Assembly: GCA_017462795.1 (NCBI GenBank)
Contig: JAFTQL010000015.1
Span: 22,491 to 86,490, forward strand
DNA: 64,000 nt
Direction: 5' to 3'
DNA from: Clostridia bacterium
Lineage (GTDB): Bacteria > Bacillota > Clostridia > Oscillospirales > CAG-272
This document shows, piece after piece, positions 7,718-17,342 of this stretch (the first letter of the stretch is position 1; each line of letters opens with the position of its first letter). Position numbers and translations under genes: made by a program. The notes under the pieces were generated by a model. It did no database searches. It was not told the DNA's origin and was given only the letters and a program-made list of their open reading frames with translations.

Positions 7718-8604
7718 GACTTGAACTGAGAAATATAGAAAAGAGCTTTGGTGAGAAGCGTGTGCTTTCGGGTGTGTCGCTGACTGCCGAGGGCGGAAAG
7801 GCGTTTGGCCTTCTCGGACGTAACGGCGCGGGCAAGACCACGTCCATACGCATATTGATGAATGTTTTTCCAGCTGACAGCGGTGAGGTGCTTTTTGACG
7901 GAGCGCCAATTGACTACAAAAGGGTGCGCTTCGGCTACCTTCCCGAGGAGCGGGGGCTTTATCCGAAAAAGAAGATAATCGATCAGCTTGTGTATTTTGC
8001 CGAGCTGAAGGGCATGAGCCGCTCCGCGGCGGTGAAGTCGGTGGACTACTGGCTGTCGCGCCTTGGCATGGCAGAGTACAGGGGCAAGCGGCTTGACACG
8101 CTGTCAAAGGGAAATCAGCAAAAGATACAGCTGATAACAGCTCTTGCCCACGACCCGCAGATAATCATACTTGATGAGCCCTTCTCCGGACTCGACCCCG
8201 TAAACGCCATGCTGCTCAAGGACGTGGTGAAGGAGGAGATAGCCAAGGGAAAGATAGTGCTGTTTTCCAGCCACCAGATGAATTACATTGAGGAGTTTTG
8301 CGACAGCATTGCCATACTGAACGGCGGCGGTGTGGCTCTTGCGGGCGAGCTTCACGATATAAAGCGAAACTACCCCCGCAACAGGCTTGTGGTGCGCTCG
8401 GAGTCGGCAGAGGCTATTGCCGCGCGGCTCGGCGAGGCATGCGCGCCTTTTGAGGACGGCGGGCTTATTGTCACTCTGCCGTCTCCCGAGGAGAAGGGAA
8501 GGGTGATGCGGGAGCTGACAGAGAACTATGACATTGACGAGATAAAGGTCTTTGAACCGTCGTTGAACGACATTTTCGTTGAGTACGCGGGCGGCGGAAT
8601 GTGA
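7714..8604 (+). CDS. ABC transporter ATP-binding protein, NatA-like
   Basis: 296 residues. Walker A GRNGAGKTT (about 34-42), signature LSKGNQQK, Walker B IIILDEP, followed by FSGLDPVN and the H-loop SSHQMNYIEE. The variant signature and the C-terminal extension of about 75 residues match the NatA/DrrA-like group (DUF4162-type tail) that works with ABC-2 permeases. Translation is coupled to the M50 protease (ATGA) and the permease begins ten bases after its stop. Confidence 0.9.
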   Translation: MRLELRNIEKSFGEKRVLSGVSLTAEGGKAFGLLGRNGAGKTTSIRILMNVFPADSGEVLFDGAPIDYKRVRFGYLPEERGLYPKKKIIDQLVYFAELKGMSRSAAVKSVDYWLSRLGMAEYRGKRLDTLSKGNQQKIQLITALAHDPQIIILDEPFSGLDPVNAMLLKDVVKEEIAKGKIVLFSSHQMNYIEEFCDSIAILNGGGVALAGELHDIKRNYPRNRLVVRSESAEAIAARLGEACAPFEDGGLIVTLPSPEEKGRVMRELTENYDIDEIKVFEPSLNDIFVEYAGGGM

Positions 8605-8614
8605 GGTGCGCGAT

Positions 8615-9862
8615 ATGAAGCAATTCGGAAAAATACTTAAATTTGAATTGAAAAATTATATGAGCAACAAGGTGTTTGTGGGTGTCACGCTGTTTCTTGT
8701 GATAGCCATTGCCGTTGTCATGTTCTTTCCCCGAGTTATGGGCGCGTTTGAGGGGGATGATGTCGGCGGGGACGGTGCGGATGATGTACGCAGCTCTGTT
8801 ATGCTGGTGTATTCCCCCGACACGGAGACGGGCGAGGCTGTGAAGACGGCGTTCCTTGCGGCATTCCCCGGGCATGACGTCCGCCTGTGTGAGAGCGAGG
8901 AGGCGCTACGCGGCAGCGTTGAGGCTGGGGAGAGCGAATGCGGCTTTGCCTTTGAGAGCCTTGTATCCTATACCTACTATGTGGGAAATCTTTCTATGTA
9001 CGATACTAACACCGCCGTTGCCGACTCGGTTCTGACGGACATGTATCGGACAGTCGCCATGGTGGGCGGCGGGATCTCGGCGGAGCAGGCGGCAGAGATA
9101 ATGTCTGTGACCGTCAGCCACAGCACGCAGAGTCTCGGAAAGGATCAGATGCAGAATTTCTTCTACACCTACATCATGATCTTCGCGCTGTACATGGTCA
9201 TTCTGCTTTACGGTCAGATGGTGGCGACCAACGTGGCGACAGAGAAGAGCTCGCGGGCTATGGAGGTGCTCATCACCAGCGCCGATCCTGTGAGCATGAT
9301 GTTCGGAAAGGTGATCGCGTCCTGCCTTGCGGGGCTTATACAGCTTGTGGCGGTGTTCGGCTCTGCCCTGCTTTGCTTCAATCTCAACAGCTCCTATTGG
9401 GGTGAGGACGGTATAATGGCGTCAATATTCGACATGCCTGTGGATCTCTTCCTTTACATGCTGGTGTTCTTCATCCTCGGATTTTTCATCTACGCCTTTA
9501 TGTTCGGCGCGGTTGGCTCGACAGCCTCAAAGCTTGAGGACATCAATACCTCCGTAATGCCAATCACGCTGCTTTTCGTGATAGCGTTCGTGGTGGTGAT
9601 GATGTCCATGTCTACGGGAGATGTTGACAGCATACTTATGAAGGTGTGCTCCTACATTCCCTTTACCTCACCCATGGCGATGTTTACAAGGATAGCCATG
9701 AGCACGGTATCCCCCGTGGAGATAGCGATATCCGTGGGAGTGCTCGGGGTGTCGGTGATATTCGTGGGTGTATTCGCGGCTAAGATATACCGCGTGGGTG
9801 TGTTACTTTACGGCACAAAGCCGAGGCTCGGAGATATATTGAAGGCTATAAGAAAGGCATGA
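8615..9862 (+). CDS. ABC-2 type permease, NatB-like
   Basis: 415 residues from the ATG at 8615 (GAGGTG upstream). One N-terminal transmembrane helix (about 20-42) is followed by an external domain of about 160 residues and then a cluster of five or six helices from about residue 180. The segment VATEKSSRAMEVLITSA is characteristic of NatB/ABC-2 permeases. It pairs with the preceding ATPase; the family exports sodium ions, drugs or peptides. The substrate cannot be read here, but the companion protease hints at a peptide or a signalling role. Confidence 0.88.
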   Translation: MKQFGKILKFELKNYMSNKVFVGVTLFLVIAIAVVMFFPRVMGAFEGDDVGGDGADDVRSSVMLVYSPDTETGEAVKTAFLAAFPGHDVRLCESEEALRGSVEAGESECGFAFESLVSYTYYVGNLSMYDTNTAVADSVLTDMYRTVAMVGGGISAEQAAEIMSVTVSHSTQSLGKDQMQNFFYTYIMIFALYMVILLYGQMVATNVATEKSSRAMEVLITSADPVSMMFGKVIASCLAGLIQLVAVFGSALLCFNLNSSYWGEDGIMASIFDMPVDLFLYMLVFFILGFFIYAFMFGAVGSTASKLEDINTSVMPITLLFVIAFVVVMMSMSTGDVDSILMKVCSYIPFTSPMAMFTRIAMSTVSPVEIAISVGVLGVSVIFVGVFAAKIYRVGVLLYGTKPRLGDILKAIRKA

Positions 9863-9871
9863 GGCGGCAAT

Positions 9872-10345
9872 ATGAGACTTTACATCAAGCAAAGAGTTTT
9901 TACGTGGGGAGACAAATTCCACGTTTACAATGAGAACGGAAACGAGAAATATTATGTTGAGGGGGAGGTGTTCTCCTTTGGCAAGAAGCTGCATCTTTAC
10001 GACATGTTCGGAAATGAGAGGGCGTTTATACATCAGAAGCCCTTTGCGTTTATGCCGAGGTATGTTATAAATTGCGGCGGCGAGGACGTTGCCGAGGTGG
10101 TCAAGCATTTTACCTTTTTCCATCAGGAATACAGTATTGAGGGGCTTGGCTGGACGGTTGAGGGGGACTTTTTCTCCCATGAGTTTTCGGTGTATTGCGA
10201 TGGGTATGAGATAGCGAGCGTACACAAGGAATGGTTTACCTTCGGAGACGCTTACGCCATTGATATCGACATAAGTGTTGACGAGATCACCGCCCTTGCG
10301 GTGGTGCTGATAATCGACGCGGTGATAGAACAAAGCAGTAATTGA
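9872..10345 (+). CDS. LURP-one-related (YxjI-like) protein
   Basis: 157 residues. The pattern of repeated short beta strands (YIKQRVFTWGDKFHVY, then KYYVEGEVFSFGKKLHLY, then later YSIEGLGWTVEGDFFSHEF) is that of the LURP-one/YxjI fold, structurally related to phospholipid scramblases. Its biochemical role in bacteria is not established. It starts ten bases after the permease and closes the M50-NatAB operon. Confidence 0.82.
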   Translation: MRLYIKQRVFTWGDKFHVYNENGNEKYYVEGEVFSFGKKLHLYDMFGNERAFIHQKPFAFMPRYVINCGGEDVAEVVKHFTFFHQEYSIEGLGWTVEGDFFSHEFSVYCDGYEIASVHKEWFTFGDAYAIDIDISVDEITALAVVLIIDAVIEQSSN

Positions 10346-10576
10346 GTTTAGAATTTACAGCTTAGAGTTATGAATGGGCTTCGCCCATGTTATGGTGGCG
10401 GGGGCTTCTCTTTGAGTGGAGTTTAAGGGGATATTGTATCTTAAATTCAATATGTCTGACAAATTTTTCTCAGATATGTAACCTTTACCGTCAAAAATCC
10501 GTGTATTAATAAAAAGGGTTATTTTTACATAAAACAAAATCAACAACCAATCAAAAAACAAAGAAAGGAAAGAAAC
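10346..10576. other. Intergenic region upstream of the ATPase-permease pair
   Basis: 231 bases without a gene. It holds a short hairpin (ATGGGCTTCGCCCAT, 10374-10388) with no U-tract and, from about 10440, an AT-rich stretch with an imperfect inverted repeat (TCTGA...TCAGA near 10452-10475). No convincing -35/-10 pair was found, although a promoter for the next operon is expected here. A GGAAAG ribosome site precedes the ATG at 10577. Confidence 0.5.
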
Positions 10577-12838
10577 ATGGCGCTACTTACACTTAAGGAC
10601 ATCGGAAAAATTTATGTTTCCGAGGGTAATGTCGCCGTTGGTATCAGAGGGGTGAATCTGTCCTTCGACCGCGGCGAATTTGTGGCAGTGACGGGTAAAT
10701 CCGGCTCGGGTAAATCCACACTGCTCAATGTCATCAGCGGTATGGACTCATATGAAGAGGGCGAGATGTATGTTGAGGGGCAGACCACCTCTCACTACCT
10801 CCAGCCCGAATGGGAGGAGTACAGACAGAAATACATCTCCTTTATCTTTCAGGATTACAACATAATCGAGAGCTTCACTGTTTTACAGAACGTGGAGCTG
10901 GCGCTTATGCACATCGAGGACAAAAAGGAGAGGCGGGAGCGCGCTCTGGAGCTGCTTCGCCGCGTTGGTCTGTCCTCTCACATAAAGCAGAAGGGAAGCA
11001 AGCTGTCGGGCGGTCAGAAGCAGAGGACGGTAATTGCCCGCGCTCTCGCCAAGGACAGTCCCATAATCCTTGCCGACGAGCCCACGGGTAACCTTGATTC
11101 TGCCACATCCGCCGAGATAATCGAGCTTCTCAGGGAGGTATCCCGCGACAAGCTGCTTATTGTTGTCACCCACAACTTCGAGCAGGTGGAGAAGTGCGCC
11201 ACAAGACATATACGTATATTTGACGGCGCGGTGGAGTCCGACCATGTTCTCAGCCGTCCCGAGACTGATGTCGAGCCGGTGGCGGCGGTGCGTCAAAGAA
11301 AGGAGCTGCCCGCAAAGAAGGCTGTCAGAAACGGTCTGACTCTCGGACGCACCATATTTACCGCAAAGCCAAAGCTGTCCTTCTTCCTTTGCATGCTTAT
11401 GATAATAGGTACGTTGGGAGTCTTTCTTGTCACCTCGCTTCTCGGTGAGGCGGCACAGATGTTTGAGGACAACACAATGTTCACCCACATAGACGGGCGA
11501 GTGGTGGTCACCAACGGAAACGGAGAGGTTATCTCCCGTGAGCAACTTGACGAGATAGCCCGTAAGTACGGAGCCGAGGCGCAGCTTGCCCACGACGTAC
11601 TTCTTGACATGGAGACCCATATAAATCTCGTTGAGTCCGAGGAATACAACCTGTGGTATGTAAACGCCCGCAACACCTACGGCGAGGATTTTGGAGACGA
11701 CATCATAGGCAGGTATCCCGAGAAAGCGAACGAGGTGTTCCTGTATGTTCCCATTTCTTACAAGAATGTGTTTGGTGACGGCACGAGCGGCGGAGTGGAG
11801 TGCGCCACCATAAACTGGAATCACACCTTTGAGCTGGAGGTGGTCGGAGTCAAGTATTACTACGACAACAACATTCCCGCAAAGTGTCTGTTTACGGAGG
11901 AGGGCTTCCGCACAGCCACGGCGGTTTATTATCTGCAGAGCTATGATGTCAACATCCGCGTTGAGGTAATGGACGACAAGGGCGCTCAGGTGTATTCCAT
12001 CGACTACTACAGCTTCTACCCATCCTTTGACCTTGAGGGCGGGGACGTGTATATATACGACTCCGAGTATTACAGATATCTCAAAACCTGGGGAGAGGAT
12101 AATCTGAGCACCACCGTAAGCTTTACCTCCAGCTACTACAACTATAACTACTATTATTATCAGTCCTCCGATACCTATGTTTTCAGCAGAATATTTGACG
12201 ACGAGGATATCGTAAAGTCCGCTCCCGACGGTACTTACAGTAACTATGAGCTTCTCATAAGCACCGACACGCTGTGCGAGATGGCGGAGGAGGTGCTGAG
12301 TGAGTCCTACTCTCAGGCGTCGCTGTTCTTTGCGAATGACAAGGAGGCTAGAGAGGCGGCTCGAGTCATGCGTGACGATGGCTATATCGCAGTTTCCTCT
12401 GACACCACCTATGTGCCCGACGCCTCCACCACCATAATGAACCTTTTGCTGTACATTATGATGGCGTTTGTATGGCTGATGGCAATACTCTTCCTCGCCT
12501 TCTTTATCAACCTCTGCTCAAGCAGAGCGCTCAGCGCCTTCAAGAGCGACATGGCAATCATGCGCTCCATGGGTATCGGCGTGCGCGTGATACAGGTGAG
12601 CATGTATGTGCGTATGCTCATAGCCCTTATCCCCGCTTACATCACTGTGATAGCCGCGGCGCTCATTATCTTCCTCAACCCAACGCTCAACGGTTATTTT
12701 GTCTTCCTGTACCCGTGGCAGTACGCGCTTATATTTGTGGGAATGCTCATCCTCACCGCGCGTATCACCTACAAGCAGGTGCGCAAGCTCTTCCGTGAGA
12801 GTGTCAAGAAATCCCTGAAAGGAGGCAACGCCGAATGA
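10577..12838 (+). CDS. ABC transporter with fused ATPase and FtsX/MacB-type permease
   Basis: 753 residues. Residues 1-225 are an ATPase of the LolD/MacB group: Walker A GKSGSGKST (about 40), signature LSGGQKQR, Walker B IILADEPTGNLD. After a linker a transmembrane helix (about 268-290), a large external domain (about 290-610) and three C-terminal helices (about 620-745) follow, the FtsX arrangement. The external domain is very rich in Tyr, including YYNYNYYYYQ near 12135-12165. Such transporters typically act mechanically on cell-envelope substrates or antimicrobial peptides rather than importing. It overlaps the next, similar gene by four bases; the two probably form a heterodimer. No two-component system, common partner of BceAB types, is nearby. 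Confidence 0.9.
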   Translation: MALLTLKDIGKIYVSEGNVAVGIRGVNLSFDRGEFVAVTGKSGSGKSTLLNVISGMDSYEEGEMYVEGQTTSHYLQPEWEEYRQKYISFIFQDYNIIESFTVLQNVELALMHIEDKKERRERALELLRRVGLSSHIKQKGSKLSGGQKQRTVIARALAKDSPIILADEPTGNLDSATSAEIIELLREVSRDKLLIVVTHNFEQVEKCATRHIRIFDGAVESDHVLSRPETDVEPVAAVRQRKELPAKKAVRNGLTLGRTIFTAKPKLSFFLCMLMIIGTLGVFLVTSLLGEAAQMFEDNTMFTHIDGRVVVTNGNGEVISREQLDEIARKYGAEAQLAHDVLLDMETHINLVESEEYNLWYVNARNTYGEDFGDDIIGRYPEKANEVFLYVPISYKNVFGDGTSGGVECATINWNHTFELEVVGVKYYYDNNIPAKCLFTEEGFRTATAVYYLQSYDVNIRVEVMDDKGAQVYSIDYYSFYPSFDLEGGDVYIYDSEYYRYLKTWGEDNLSTTVSFTSSYYNYNYYYYQSSDTYVFSRIFDDEDIVKSAPDGTYSNYELLISTDTLCEMAEEVLSESYSQASLFFANDKEAREAARVMRDDGYIAVSSDTTYVPDASTTIMNLLLYIMMAFVWLMAILFLAFFINLCSSRALSAFKSDMAIMRSMGIGVRVIQVSMYVRMLIALIPAYITVIAAALIIFLNPTLNGYFVFLYPWQYALIFVGMLILTARITYKQVRKLFRESVKKSLKGGNAE

Positions 12839-15800
12839 TAGGAATAAGATCCCTTAATAAGTATTTCAACAAGGGAAAGCAGAACGAGATACATGTTATC
12901 AACGATGTAAGTCTTGAGCTTCCCGACAGAGGTATGGTGGCTATATTCGGTAAGAGCGGATGCGGAAAGACCACACTTCTCAATGTCATCGGCGGTCTTG
13001 ACAGCTTTGGAAGCGGAAGCCTTACCATAGAGGGAAAGGATATCAGAAGCGACACCGACCGTATACGCAACAAGTATATAGGATATATTTTCCAGAACTA
13101 TAACCTCAACAAGTCCGAGTCCTGCTTTGACAACGTGGCTGACGCTCTCCGCCTTTGCGGTATGACCGACGAGGCGCAGATAGAGGAGAGAGTCATGGCG
13201 GCGCTTGCCAACGTGGACATGGACAAATACCGCAACCGTACTCCCGATACGCTATCAGGCGGTCAGCAGCAGAGAATAGCTATTGCCCGCGCCATAGTCA
13301 AAAATCCCCGCATAATCCTTGCCGATGAGCCAACGGGAAACCTCGACGAGGCGAATACGGTAATGATAATGGATCTGCTCCGTCAGATAGCCAAGGATCA
13401 CCTTGTCCTGCTTGTCACCCACGAGGCAAACCTTGTGGACTTCTACTGCGACACGGTAGTAGAGCTGAGCGACGGACGTGTGGTGAGCATCAAGCAGAAT
13501 GCCGCCACGGGCGGATACGCGGCGAGAGACAAGAACCACATCTACCTCGGTGAGCTGGAAAAATCGGGACTTTCGGGTCCTTCCGCCGAGATAGAATACT
13601 ACGGAGACACCCCCGAGGAGCCTGTAAGACTGAAGATAATCAACAACGGCGGCAAGCTTTATGTTCAGATAAACACCAAGGGCGTGCAGGTGCTGGACGA
13701 ATTCAGCGAGATCAAGCTCAAGGAGGGCGTTTACGAGAGTCGCGCCGATAAGAACTCGGTCAGCGAGGGCATTGACATGTCAAAGCTACCGCCCGTGGAG
13801 GGCAGCCGCTTCGGTCATCTGTTCTCCCTCGGCTCGTCCGTAAAGAGCGGGTACGTTTCCAATTTCAAAAACCGCAAGAAGGGCAAGAAGGTACTGCGCG
13901 GCTGTATGTGCCTGTTCGCCGCCGTGGTGGTGTTTATGAGCGCCGTTTTCGGTACGGTGTTCTCCGACCTTATCAATGCGGGAAAATCCTATAACCATAA
14001 TGTTTTCTATGTCTATACTCCCGACGGTGAGGTGTCCGCCAAGCTCAATGCGGCGGTTGGCTCTGCCGACAGCGGTATCGACTACGTAAGACTGATGTAC
14101 GACATTCCCTACGGTGACTCAAACGTCAAGTTCTACACAGGATTTTTTGAGACCTTTGAGTCGGCTTACTATGACGAGAGCTTCAGGACCAACGCTGTCT
14201 ATCTTGACATGTCCCTTGGTGAGAAGCTACCTCTTGTGGCGGGCAAAAACGAGGGTCTTGCCACCGAGGAGATACTTGTGACCACGGCTGTCGCCGACGA
14301 GCTTCTTGAGCTTTCCTCGCTGGGATATATCACCGAGTACAAGAACCTTATCGGTCTTATAACAAACTCGCTGTATATAAACGGCATGAATCTGCGTATA
14401 GCGGGAGTTGTGGAGTCGGACGAGAGCGCTATCTATCTGACCGAGCTTGCCATGGCTAAGTACGTGGTGAGAAACTCGAACAACAAGGTCTATCTCGGCT
14501 CGGATATCAGTCTTGATATACCCAAGGGCGAGACTGTGCTTGCTATCAGAAGCGAGAGAGCTGACGGCGTTGCCTACCCCAAGGTTGGCGAGACAGTGAT
14601 CATAGAGGGCAGGGAGCTGAAGGTTGCAAAAACGGTTACCTATCACTCAAGCTATGAGGATTGGCTTGTGTCCCAAGGGATTAAAAAGGATGACGCCTAT
14701 GTGTATTTCCTCGACGTTGTCGCCTCCGAGAACCCCTCGCTTTCCAAGGACTCCGATGAATTCGCTAATGCGGTCGATGACGCTCTCGAAAACAGATATT
14801 ATGAGTTTTACGACTATTATTATGCGGATATAGTAAAATACTTTGAGGAGCTGTATATGTTTGATCCCGACAACACGGATCTGAGAATAATGTTCGAGCA
14901 TGGTGGAGAAGAGATGAAGTACATGTATATGCCCGAGGATTATTACAAGGCGGTGAAGTATAAGGAGCAGAACGGAAGATATCCCACGCAGTCGGAGCTG
15001 GAGCGGGCGTATAACTCTTTGCCCGATCTCAAGGATACCGTGAACAGATACTACGACATGTACAACGATAAGTATTATTACGGCTCGAATATGTATATAG
15101 ATCTCAACGCCTATTTTGTAAGCGATGAGGACTATATCGGCTTCTCCAAGCAGACAGGCGAGACGCACGACAGCGCGAAAAACTATTATTATACCGACGT
15201 TTACTATCCCGAAAAGGGCGATATCATTATAGAAGGGGTCATTCCCGCCTCTGTGGATATAATGATGGATTACGCCTATCCGGGCTCGTTCAAGTACACG
15301 GTCATCCATTCCACTGACCCCGAGAAGACCGAGGCGTATCTCTTGGGCGAGTTCTCGGAGCTTGAAACTCCCTATCCCGATATGAAGGCGGTGCTGACAC
15401 CCGACGGTATATTTAAGCAGACGGTGCAGGAGAACAGCCTGGAGATAATAGCGGGTATTATAACGCTGGCGGTTATACTTGCCATAATGAGCGTTTGCAT
15501 GTACTTCATCATGCGCTCGTCCCTTATGAACAGAATAAAGGAGATAGGTATCTACAGAGCCATAGGCGTGTCAAAGAAGAATCTTGTATTCAAGTTCTTT
15601 ATTGAGGCGGTGGTGCTTACCACGCTGACGGTGTTCATAGGCTATCTGGCAGTAAGCGCGTTCCTGTTTATCTGCCTTGGTGCGTCGCCCCTTGTGTCGG
15701 TGGTGCTGTATTATCCCCTGTGGATGGCGGGAGCTATCCTTGTGATACTTTACGCCCTGTCCCTCTTCTGCGGAACACTGCCCATAATGTCGCTCCTCAG

Positions 15801-15840
15801 AAAGACCCCCAGCGCGATAATTGCCAAGTACGATATATAG
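12835..15840 (+). CDS. Large ABC transporter with fused ATPase and FtsX/MacB-type permease
   Basis: 1001 residues. N-terminal ATPase (1-220): Walker A GKSGCGKTT, signature LSGGQQQR, Walker B IILADEPTGNLD. A region of about 120 residues links it to the first helix (about 352-378), followed by an external domain of roughly 490 residues that is again rich in Tyr and acidic residues (for example around 14790-15110). Three helices near 875-990 carry the typical FtsX motif, seen as RIKEIGIYRAIGVSKKN. The start overlaps the previous gene in ATGA. It is probably the second half of one heterodimeric complex. Confidence 0.9.
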   Translation: MIGIRSLNKYFNKGKQNEIHVINDVSLELPDRGMVAIFGKSGCGKTTLLNVIGGLDSFGSGSLTIEGKDIRSDTDRIRNKYIGYIFQNYNLNKSESCFDNVADALRLCGMTDEAQIEERVMAALANVDMDKYRNRTPDTLSGGQQQRIAIARAIVKNPRIILADEPTGNLDEANTVMIMDLLRQIAKDHLVLLVTHEANLVDFYCDTVVELSDGRVVSIKQNAATGGYAARDKNHIYLGELEKSGLSGPSAEIEYYGDTPEEPVRLKIINNGGKLYVQINTKGVQVLDEFSEIKLKEGVYESRADKNSVSEGIDMSKLPPVEGSRFGHLFSLGSSVKSGYVSNFKNRKKGKKVLRGCMCLFAAVVVFMSAVFGTVFSDLINAGKSYNHNVFYVYTPDGEVSAKLNAAVGSADSGIDYVRLMYDIPYGDSNVKFYTGFFETFESAYYDESFRTNAVYLDMSLGEKLPLVAGKNEGLATEEILVTTAVADELLELSSLGYITEYKNLIGLITNSLYINGMNLRIAGVVESDESAIYLTELAMAKYVVRNSNNKVYLGSDISLDIPKGETVLAIRSERADGVAYPKVGETVIIEGRELKVAKTVTYHSSYEDWLVSQGIKKDDAYVYFLDVVASENPSLSKDSDEFANAVDDALENRYYEFYDYYYADIVKYFEELYMFDPDNTDLRIMFEHGGEEMKYMYMPEDYYKAVKYKEQNGRYPTQSELERAYNSLPDLKDTVNRYYDMYNDKYYYGSNMYIDLNAYFVSDEDYIGFSKQTGETHDSAKNYYYTDVYYPEKGDIIIEGVIPASVDIMMDYAYPGSFKYTVIHSTDPEKTEAYLLGEFSELETPYPDMKAVLTPDGIFKQTVQENSLEIIAGIITLAVILAIMSVCMYFIMRSSLMNRIKEIGIYRAIGVSKKNLVFKFFIEAVVLTTLTVFIGYLAVSAFLFICLGASPLVSVVLYYPLWMAGAILVILYALSLFCGTLPIMSLLRKTPSAIIAKYDI

Positions 15841-15904
15841 TATAGCAGAACAGTAATTCAAAAAAACTGCTTTGCCGTATAGGTCAGGCAGACACGAAAA
15901 CAAT

Positions 15905-15955
15905 AAAAAAGCTGAGACAATTGCTTTATGATAAAGCTTTTGGCTCAGCTTTTTT
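15905..15955. terminator. Bidirectional terminator with conserved inner sequence
   Basis: AAAAAAGCTGAG (15905-15916) pairs with CTCAGCTTTTTT (15944-15955); an inner GCTTTATGATAAAGC stem fills the loop. It terminates the ATPase-permease operon. The inner part resembles that of the element at 62909-62960 (see findings). Confidence 0.82.
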
Positions 15956-16070
15956 GTTTGTATTATGAATCTCAGATACGGTCGGAGGATGATATCCTCA
16001 TCTTGTATACGCAGAAAGCCTCAACATCACTCCCCACTTACACTGTCAATGTCGCAATATGTGAAAACAA

Positions 16071-16100
16071 AAAAGGCTATGCTTTTCGCGATAGCCTTTT
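16071..16100. terminator. Bidirectional terminator after asnA
   Basis: AAAAGGCTAT (16071-16080) pairs exactly with ATAGCCTTTT (16091-16100) across a ten-base loop. It lies 21 bases beyond the asnA stop on the minus strand. Confidence 0.8.
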
Positions 16101-16120
16101 GATGTGTTATTGCTTTTGGA

Positions 16121-17128
16121 TCAAAGCAACGGTATTCCGTTTTCCTCGCAGATGCGGACGGTCTCCGCGTCCCAGATGCTGGACTGTACCTCGCCGATGT
16201 GGGCACAACCCATCATGAGCATGCAAAGCCTGGACTGACCTATGCCGCCGCCGATGGTGAGAGGCAACTCGTCGTTAAGAAGCATTTTGTGGAAGGGAAG
16301 CGAGCGGCGGCTGTCACAGCCCGCAAGCGTGAGCTGACGGTCAAGAGACTCAGCGTCAACACGGATTCCCATGGAGGATATCTCAACGCCTCTGCCGAGA
16401 ACATCGTTCCAGAAGAATATGTCGCCGTTGAGCTGCCAGTCGTCATAGTCGGGCGCTCTGCCGTCGTGGGGCTTGCCCGAGCGGAGCTTGCCGCCTATCT
16501 GCATGATAAACGCTGTTTTATGCTCCTTTACGTATGCGCTCTCCCGCTCAGAGCCCGTCATGTCGGGGTACATGTCCTCAAGCTCCTGTGTGGTGACAAA
16601 GGACACCTCTCTGCACAGCTCGGTCTTGAGTTGGGGGAAACGTACATGGAGACGGTCGTTCGTGTTGCAGATGGCGTTTACGATAGACGTTACTATCAGC
16701 TTGAGATATTCGGTATTCCTTGTCTCCTTGGTGATGATCTTCTCCCAGTCCCACTGATCGACGTAAATGGAGTGGAGATTGTCAAGAGATTCGTCACGGC
16801 GGATAGCGTTCATGTCGGTATACAGACCGTTGCCCACGGAGAAGTTATAGCGCTTGAGAGCCAGTCTTTTCCATTTTGCCAGAGAGTGAACCACCTGAGC
16901 GTCCACACCGATGGCGGGTACGTCAAAGGAAACGGGGCGCTCATAGCCGTTGAGGTTGTCGTTAAGTCCCGACTCCTCGGTTACAAACAGCGGAGCGGAC
17001 ACGCGCTTGAGGTTCAGCGCCTCGGCAAACTCCTCCTGAAATGTGCGCTTGATATAAGCGATGGCTTTTTGTGTGTTGTATTCGTCCAGAGGCGGACGGT
17101 AGTCTTTGGGGATGAATATCTTGTTCAT
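16121..17128 (-). CDS. asnA: Aspartate--ammonia ligase (asparagine synthetase A)
   Basis: 335 residues, the family's normal length. It makes asparagine from aspartate, ammonia and ATP, in the cytosol. Family hallmarks include VSAPLFV near the N-terminus, DMNAIRRDE, the VDQWDWE segment, and the C-terminal [11 protein letters not shown], the ATP-binding motif 3 of the class II synthetase-like fold. It stands next to asnS, the user of its product, but has its own promoter and terminator. The start at 17128 has AAGGAAGG upstream. Confidence 0.96.
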   Translation of the reverse strand: MNKIFIPKDYRPPLDEYNTQKAIAYIKRTFQEEFAEALNLKRVSAPLFVTEESGLNDNLNGYERPVSFDVPAIGVDAQVVHSLAKWKRLALKRYNFSVGNGLYTDMNAIRRDESLDNLHSIYVDQWDWEKIITKETRNTEYLKLIVTSIVNAICNTNDRLHVRFPQLKTELCREVSFVTTQELEDMYPDMTGSERESAYVKEHKTAFIMQIGGKLRSGKPHDGRAPDYDDWQLNGDIFFWNDVLGRGVEISSMGIRVDAESLDRQLTLAGCDSRRSLPFHKMLLNDELPLTIGGGIGQSRLCMLMMGCAHIGEVQSSIWDAETVRICEENGIPLL

Positions 17129-17175
17129 TATATATTTTCCTTCCTTGTTGAAGTGTAGTTGACTATCACCTATTA

Positions 17176-17204
17176 ATTATATAATAAAATCCCTTTAAAA
17201 TCAA
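17176..17204 (-). promoter_or_regulatory. Promoter of asnA
   Basis: TTGATT (17199-17204), 17-base spacer, TATAAT (17176-17181) on the minus strand. The implied leader of about 40 bases is too short for a T-box. Confidence 0.7.
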
Positions 17205-17275
17205 TACTTTTTCCGAAATTAGTGAAAAATATCGCCCAATTTGATGCTCTGTGTTCTTTCGTTAAGATCGCGCGT

Positions 17276-17321
17276 AAAAAAGCACATGGCATCCCGTAGA
17301 TGTGGCGGGAGTGCCATGTGC
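17276..17321 (-). terminator. Rho-independent terminator of asnS
   Basis: Minus-strand stem GCACATGGCA...TGCCATGTGC extended by TCCCG/CGGGA, then TTTTTT (17276-17281). Strong and unambiguous. Confidence 0.9.
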
Positions 17322-17342
17322 TATTATTTTATTTCGGAGAGA

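Noticed and set aside
10883-11824. 313-codon minus-strand open frame
   Set aside because: Lies wholly inside the ABC ATPase-permease gene, with no ribosome site or recognisable protein features.
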